Below are positions 21,326 to 23,319 of a DNA stretch of 23,319 bases, in pieces; position 1 is the first letter of the stretch; each line of letters starts with the position of its first letter. Below the pieces are notes generated by a model that ran no database searches, was not told the origin of the DNA, and saw only the letters and a list, made by a program, of their open reading frames with translations. Both the position numbers and the translations under genes were made by a program. Source of the stretch: Limnospira sp050045915 (GTDB taxonomy: Bacteria; Cyanobacteriota; Cyanobacteriia; Cyanobacteriales; Microcoleaceae); contig JBNGCR010000075.1 of the NCBI GenBank assembly GCA_050045915.1, positions 1 through 23,319 of the forward strand, read 5' to 3'.

Positions 21326-22639
21326 CTATTTCTCGGAAACGGCCAATTCCGCCGTCAGGAAATCCACGAACTGCCGCGCCGTCCGGCCCGATCGCCCGTT
21401 GTGGCGGGTGGCCCACTGGCGGGCGCGATAGTCCAGGTCTTTGGGGTCGATGTCGAGTCCGGCGAGGTTCGCCAGGTGACGGACGATCACCAGATAGGCG
21501 TCCTGATCCGGCGGTTCAAAGGTGAGGGTGAGGCCGAAGCGATCGGCGAAGGACAATTTTTCCTGCACGGTGTCCCAGTGGTGTACCTCGTCGGCATCTT
21601 GGGGCCGGGGGCGCTCCTCGAAAAATTCCCGTACCAGGTGGCGGCGGTTGGAGGTGGCGTACACCGCTACATTTTGGGGTCGGGCGGTCAAATTCCCCTC
21701 CAGGACGACTTTCAGGGCCTTAAAAGCGTCGTCGTCCTCCTCGAAGGACAGGTCGTCTACAAAAATAATGAACTTTTGGGGGACCCCCCGCAACTGCTCG
21801 ATCGCCTCCGGGAGCGCCCCCAGGTCGGATTTGGCAAATTCGATCAACCGTAACCCGCGATCGCCGTACCGGTGCAGCAGGGCCTTGATCAGGGAGGATT
21901 TGCCCGACCCGCGGCTCCCGTACAGCAGGACATTCAGCGCCGGATATCCGGCCAGGAGAAATTCGGTATTTTTCAATAACATTTCCCGCTGGGGTTCGTA
22001 ACCCACCAACTGACTCAGGTGCACGGGGTCGGGATTGGCGATCGCCCGCAGTTGCCCATTTTGCCAGCGAAACGCCTGCGATCGGGCGAATTTCCCGGTC
22101 CCGTAGCGCCGATAGTGGGCGGCTAGGGGTTCCAACCCGTCCCCCCAATTGTCCAGTGCCGCCAACTTGCGACGCAGGGGGAGTTCCTCAATTTTTTCGA
22201 CGCGATCGGGGGCGTCTTCCCAGATAATGGGAAGGTCGGGAAGTTGCGCGATCGCCTGCACCCACAGAGCAATTTGCACCCCCTCGCACTGATAAAGGAT
22301 CTGCAAGAGGCCCAAATCGCGACGGGCGGCGGCGGTCAGGGACTTGGGGAGGATGTCCAGGTCGCTCTGTTGGGCCTGGCGGGTGAAGGGGTTCTCGGCT
22401 CGGAGAATTTGGGTGAGCAGGTAATTTTGCCAGCTTTGGCAGTGTTCCGCCTGCACCCGAAACCAGTTGCCGTAGGCGTGCAGACTGTCCGGAGTGTCCC
22501 CCCGCTGTAGGGTTTCCAACAGGTGTAAAAAGGCGCGACCGATCGCCCCCTCCATCACGCCCTGGTACAGCAGCAGGGAGGCGGCCTGACGCTGGAGACA
22601 CTTCATTTTCGCGATCGCGTGGGGTTGCAGGGAAGACAT
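21326..22639 (-). CDS. DUF815 family AAA-type ATPase
   Basis: A 437-residue P-loop ATPase of the DUF815 family. The N-terminal ~200 residues are helical and family-specific. The ATPase core has Walker A GSRGSGKSSL (241-250), Walker B IIFVDDLSF (291-299), and a sensor-1-like ATSNRRHLV (328-336). Then come the typical EVHHWDTVQEKLSFADRFGLTL segment (~355-376, with the conserved SFADRFG) and a helical lid. Function is unknown; the fold and the DnaA/MoxR-like order suggest a remodelling ATPase. ATG 22639 is preferred because the frame upstream to 22687 is AT-rich and outside the family; ATG at residue 12 is another option. Stop codon TAG at 21326 is followed by palindromic repeats. Divergent from the TMEM14 gene. 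Confidence 0.88.
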   Translation of the reverse strand: MSSLQPHAIAKMKCLQRQAASLLLYQGVMEGAIGRAFLHLLETLQRGDTPDSLHAYGNWFRVQAEHCQSWQNYLLTQILRAENPFTRQAQQSDLDILPKSLTAAARRDLGLLQILYQCEGVQIALWVQAIAQLPDLPIIWEDAPDRVEKIEELPLRRKLAALDNWGDGLEPLAAHYRRYGTGKFARSQAFRWQNGQLRAIANPDPVHLSQLVGYEPQREMLLKNTEFLLAGYPALNVLLYGSRGSGKSSLIKALLHRYGDRGLRLIEFAKSDLGALPEAIEQLRGVPQKFIIFVDDLSFEEDDDAFKALKVVLEGNLTARPQNVAVYATSNRRHLVREFFEERPRPQDADEVHHWDTVQEKLSFADRFGLTLTFEPPDQDAYLVIVRHLANLAGLDIDPKDLDYRARQWATRHNGRSGRTARQFVDFLTAELAVSEK

Positions 22640-22820
22640 CGGACAAAAATAGGTTGAAATGTGAACCGAAAACGGCTGAAATTTCAATGAAAAAGCCGCA
22701 TTTCTATATTTTATCGGAATGAGTGACCGGAGGAATCGTTAATTTTTACAACATTTTTTGTCGGAGTCCTCCCGTCCCTGATAAGTTGCTGTTGATGTCA
22801 CTGTTGAAGGAGGAGGAGTC

Positions 22821-23159
22821 ATGAGCCTGGGATTGCTCGCAACCATCGCCTACGGAATTCTGGCGATCGCCGGCGGCATCGTCGGATATACGAAGGCGAA
22901 AAGTAAAATTTCTCTGATGGCGGGGGTCGGCAGCGGCATCCTGCTGCTTTTGGGCGCTTTTCTCCAGACCCAGGGCTTCGGCTGGGCGCTGATTTTTTCC
23001 CTATTTATTTCTGTGGTTTTGGTGATCGCGTTCGTGGGGCGGTATGTCAAAACGAAGAAATTTATGCCCGCCGGATTGATGATTATTTTAGGCGTATTCG
23101 CGATCGCGGCGATGATCTATCAGTTGCTCGGGGGCGCGGCAGGGACGGCGATCGGTTAG
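22821..23159 (+). CDS. TMEM14 family membrane protein
   Basis: A 112-residue integral membrane protein with four predicted helices (~3-23, 29-50, 51-72, 82-104) and short polar loops (TKAKSKISLMAG, GRYVKTKKFMPAG). Length, helix spacing and the two Gly-rich KxSxMxG/KKFMPAG motifs fit the TMEM14 (Tmemb_14) family. The best-studied relatives are plant FAX1, which exports fatty acids from plastids, and mitochondrial TMEM14C. A role in fatty-acid or small-molecule transport in the cyanobacterium is an inference from these. A very strong RBS GAAGGAGGAGGAG (22805-22817) precedes the ATG by 3-8 nt. The gene is divergent from the DUF815 ATPase. Confidence 0.88.
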   Translation: MSLGLLATIAYGILAIAGGIVGYTKAKSKISLMAGVGSGILLLLGAFLQTQGFGWALIFSLFISVVLVIAFVGRYVKTKKFMPAGLMIILGVFAIAAMIYQLLGGAAGTAIG

Positions 23160-23216
23160 GGAGCGATCGGTTTGTTCATTCGCGCCAACTTGTGACGAAC
23201 CTCAGCCTAAATGCGT

Positions 23217-23319
23217 TGCAAAGAAAGCGTCAAACCGGGTAAAACAGGTTCTCCCGACAGCGCGATCGGATTTTCCAAAACCTCAACGGTTTGACCAGTA
23301 CGATACACTTCCACGCGCT
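23217..23319 (-). CDS. Uma2 family (DUF820) protein, C-terminus only
   Basis: The right edge cuts this gene. Read on the minus strand from 23317, it encodes VEVYRTGQTVEVLENPIAL and then SGEPVLPGLTLSLQRI, followed by TAG (23217-23219). This is the typical end of Uma2-family proteins: VEVYR.G..VEVLENP..LSGE.VLPGF.L.L..I. They have a PD-(D/E)XK restriction-endonuclease-like fold and occur in many copies in cyanobacteria; their role is unknown. The catalytic residues lie outside the window. About 57 bp separates it from the TMEM14 gene, convergent. Confidence 0.78.

Overview
The window is cyanobacterial chromosome. The HIP1 octamer GCGATCGC and its core CGATCG recur throughout genes and spacers. 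The gene set includes a Ycf66 protein, a plastoquinone-type chorismate lyase, a DHNA-CoA thioesterase domain (phylloquinone pathway), a TMEM14 protein and a Uma2-family fragment. Heptanucleotide repeats, a group II intron end and palindromic intergenic repeats suggest a repeat-rich, probably filamentous lineage. The genus cannot be fixed from the sequence. No tRNA, rRNA or CRISPR array was seen.

Layout. 1-181: 3' end of a group II intron (domains V and VI). 356-1285: DHH/DHHA1 phosphoesterase, then a terminator built from HIP1 sites. 1286-2008: long spacer with a MITE-like repeat. 2009-6887: two-gene polysaccharide-synthase operon, consisting of a degenerate EAL domain fused to a membrane anchor and HlyD-type periplasmic arm, then an Alg8-like family 2 glycosyltransferase carrying a C-terminal beta-helix. 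A second MITE-like copy touches its end. 7424-9061: a PfpI/DJ-1 protein fused to a helical bundle, and an unknown coiled-coil protein. 9381-9890: BON-domain envelope protein with a structured leader. 9972-12447 (minus strand): M48 metalloprotease, a second degenerate EAL protein and a small membrane peptide. 12904-14955: Ycf66 with a very long acidic tail, then a YkgJ-type cysteine-cluster protein. 15047-16587: GNAT acetyltransferase, a small unknown gene with a near-leaderless promoter, and chorismate lyase. 16690-18279: ribbon-helix-helix/coiled-coil protein and a J-like-domain protein. 18285-20293 (minus): ketopantoate reductase-like enzyme preceded by a hot-dog thioesterase fused to four hemopexin repeats. 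20522-20953: TerB protein. 21326-22639: DUF815 ATPase. 22821-23159: TMEM14. The right edge holds the C-terminus of a Uma2-family protein.

Most interesting points. (1) The 2009-6887 pair looks like a cyanobacterial version of the Alg44/Alg8 alginate-type synthase. In it the c-di-GMP-binding PilZ module of Alg44 appears to be replaced by a catalytically dead EAL domain, and the glycosyltransferase carries its own beta-helix domain. (2) A cytosolic DHNA-CoA-type thioesterase is fused to a hemopexin-like propeller. (3) A second degenerate EAL protein (11145-11984) carries some of the same substitutions, so non-catalytic c-di-GMP sensing may be a local theme. (4) Several palindromic repeats lie directly against start or stop codons. 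All functional assignments come from reading motifs by eye; no database search was possible.
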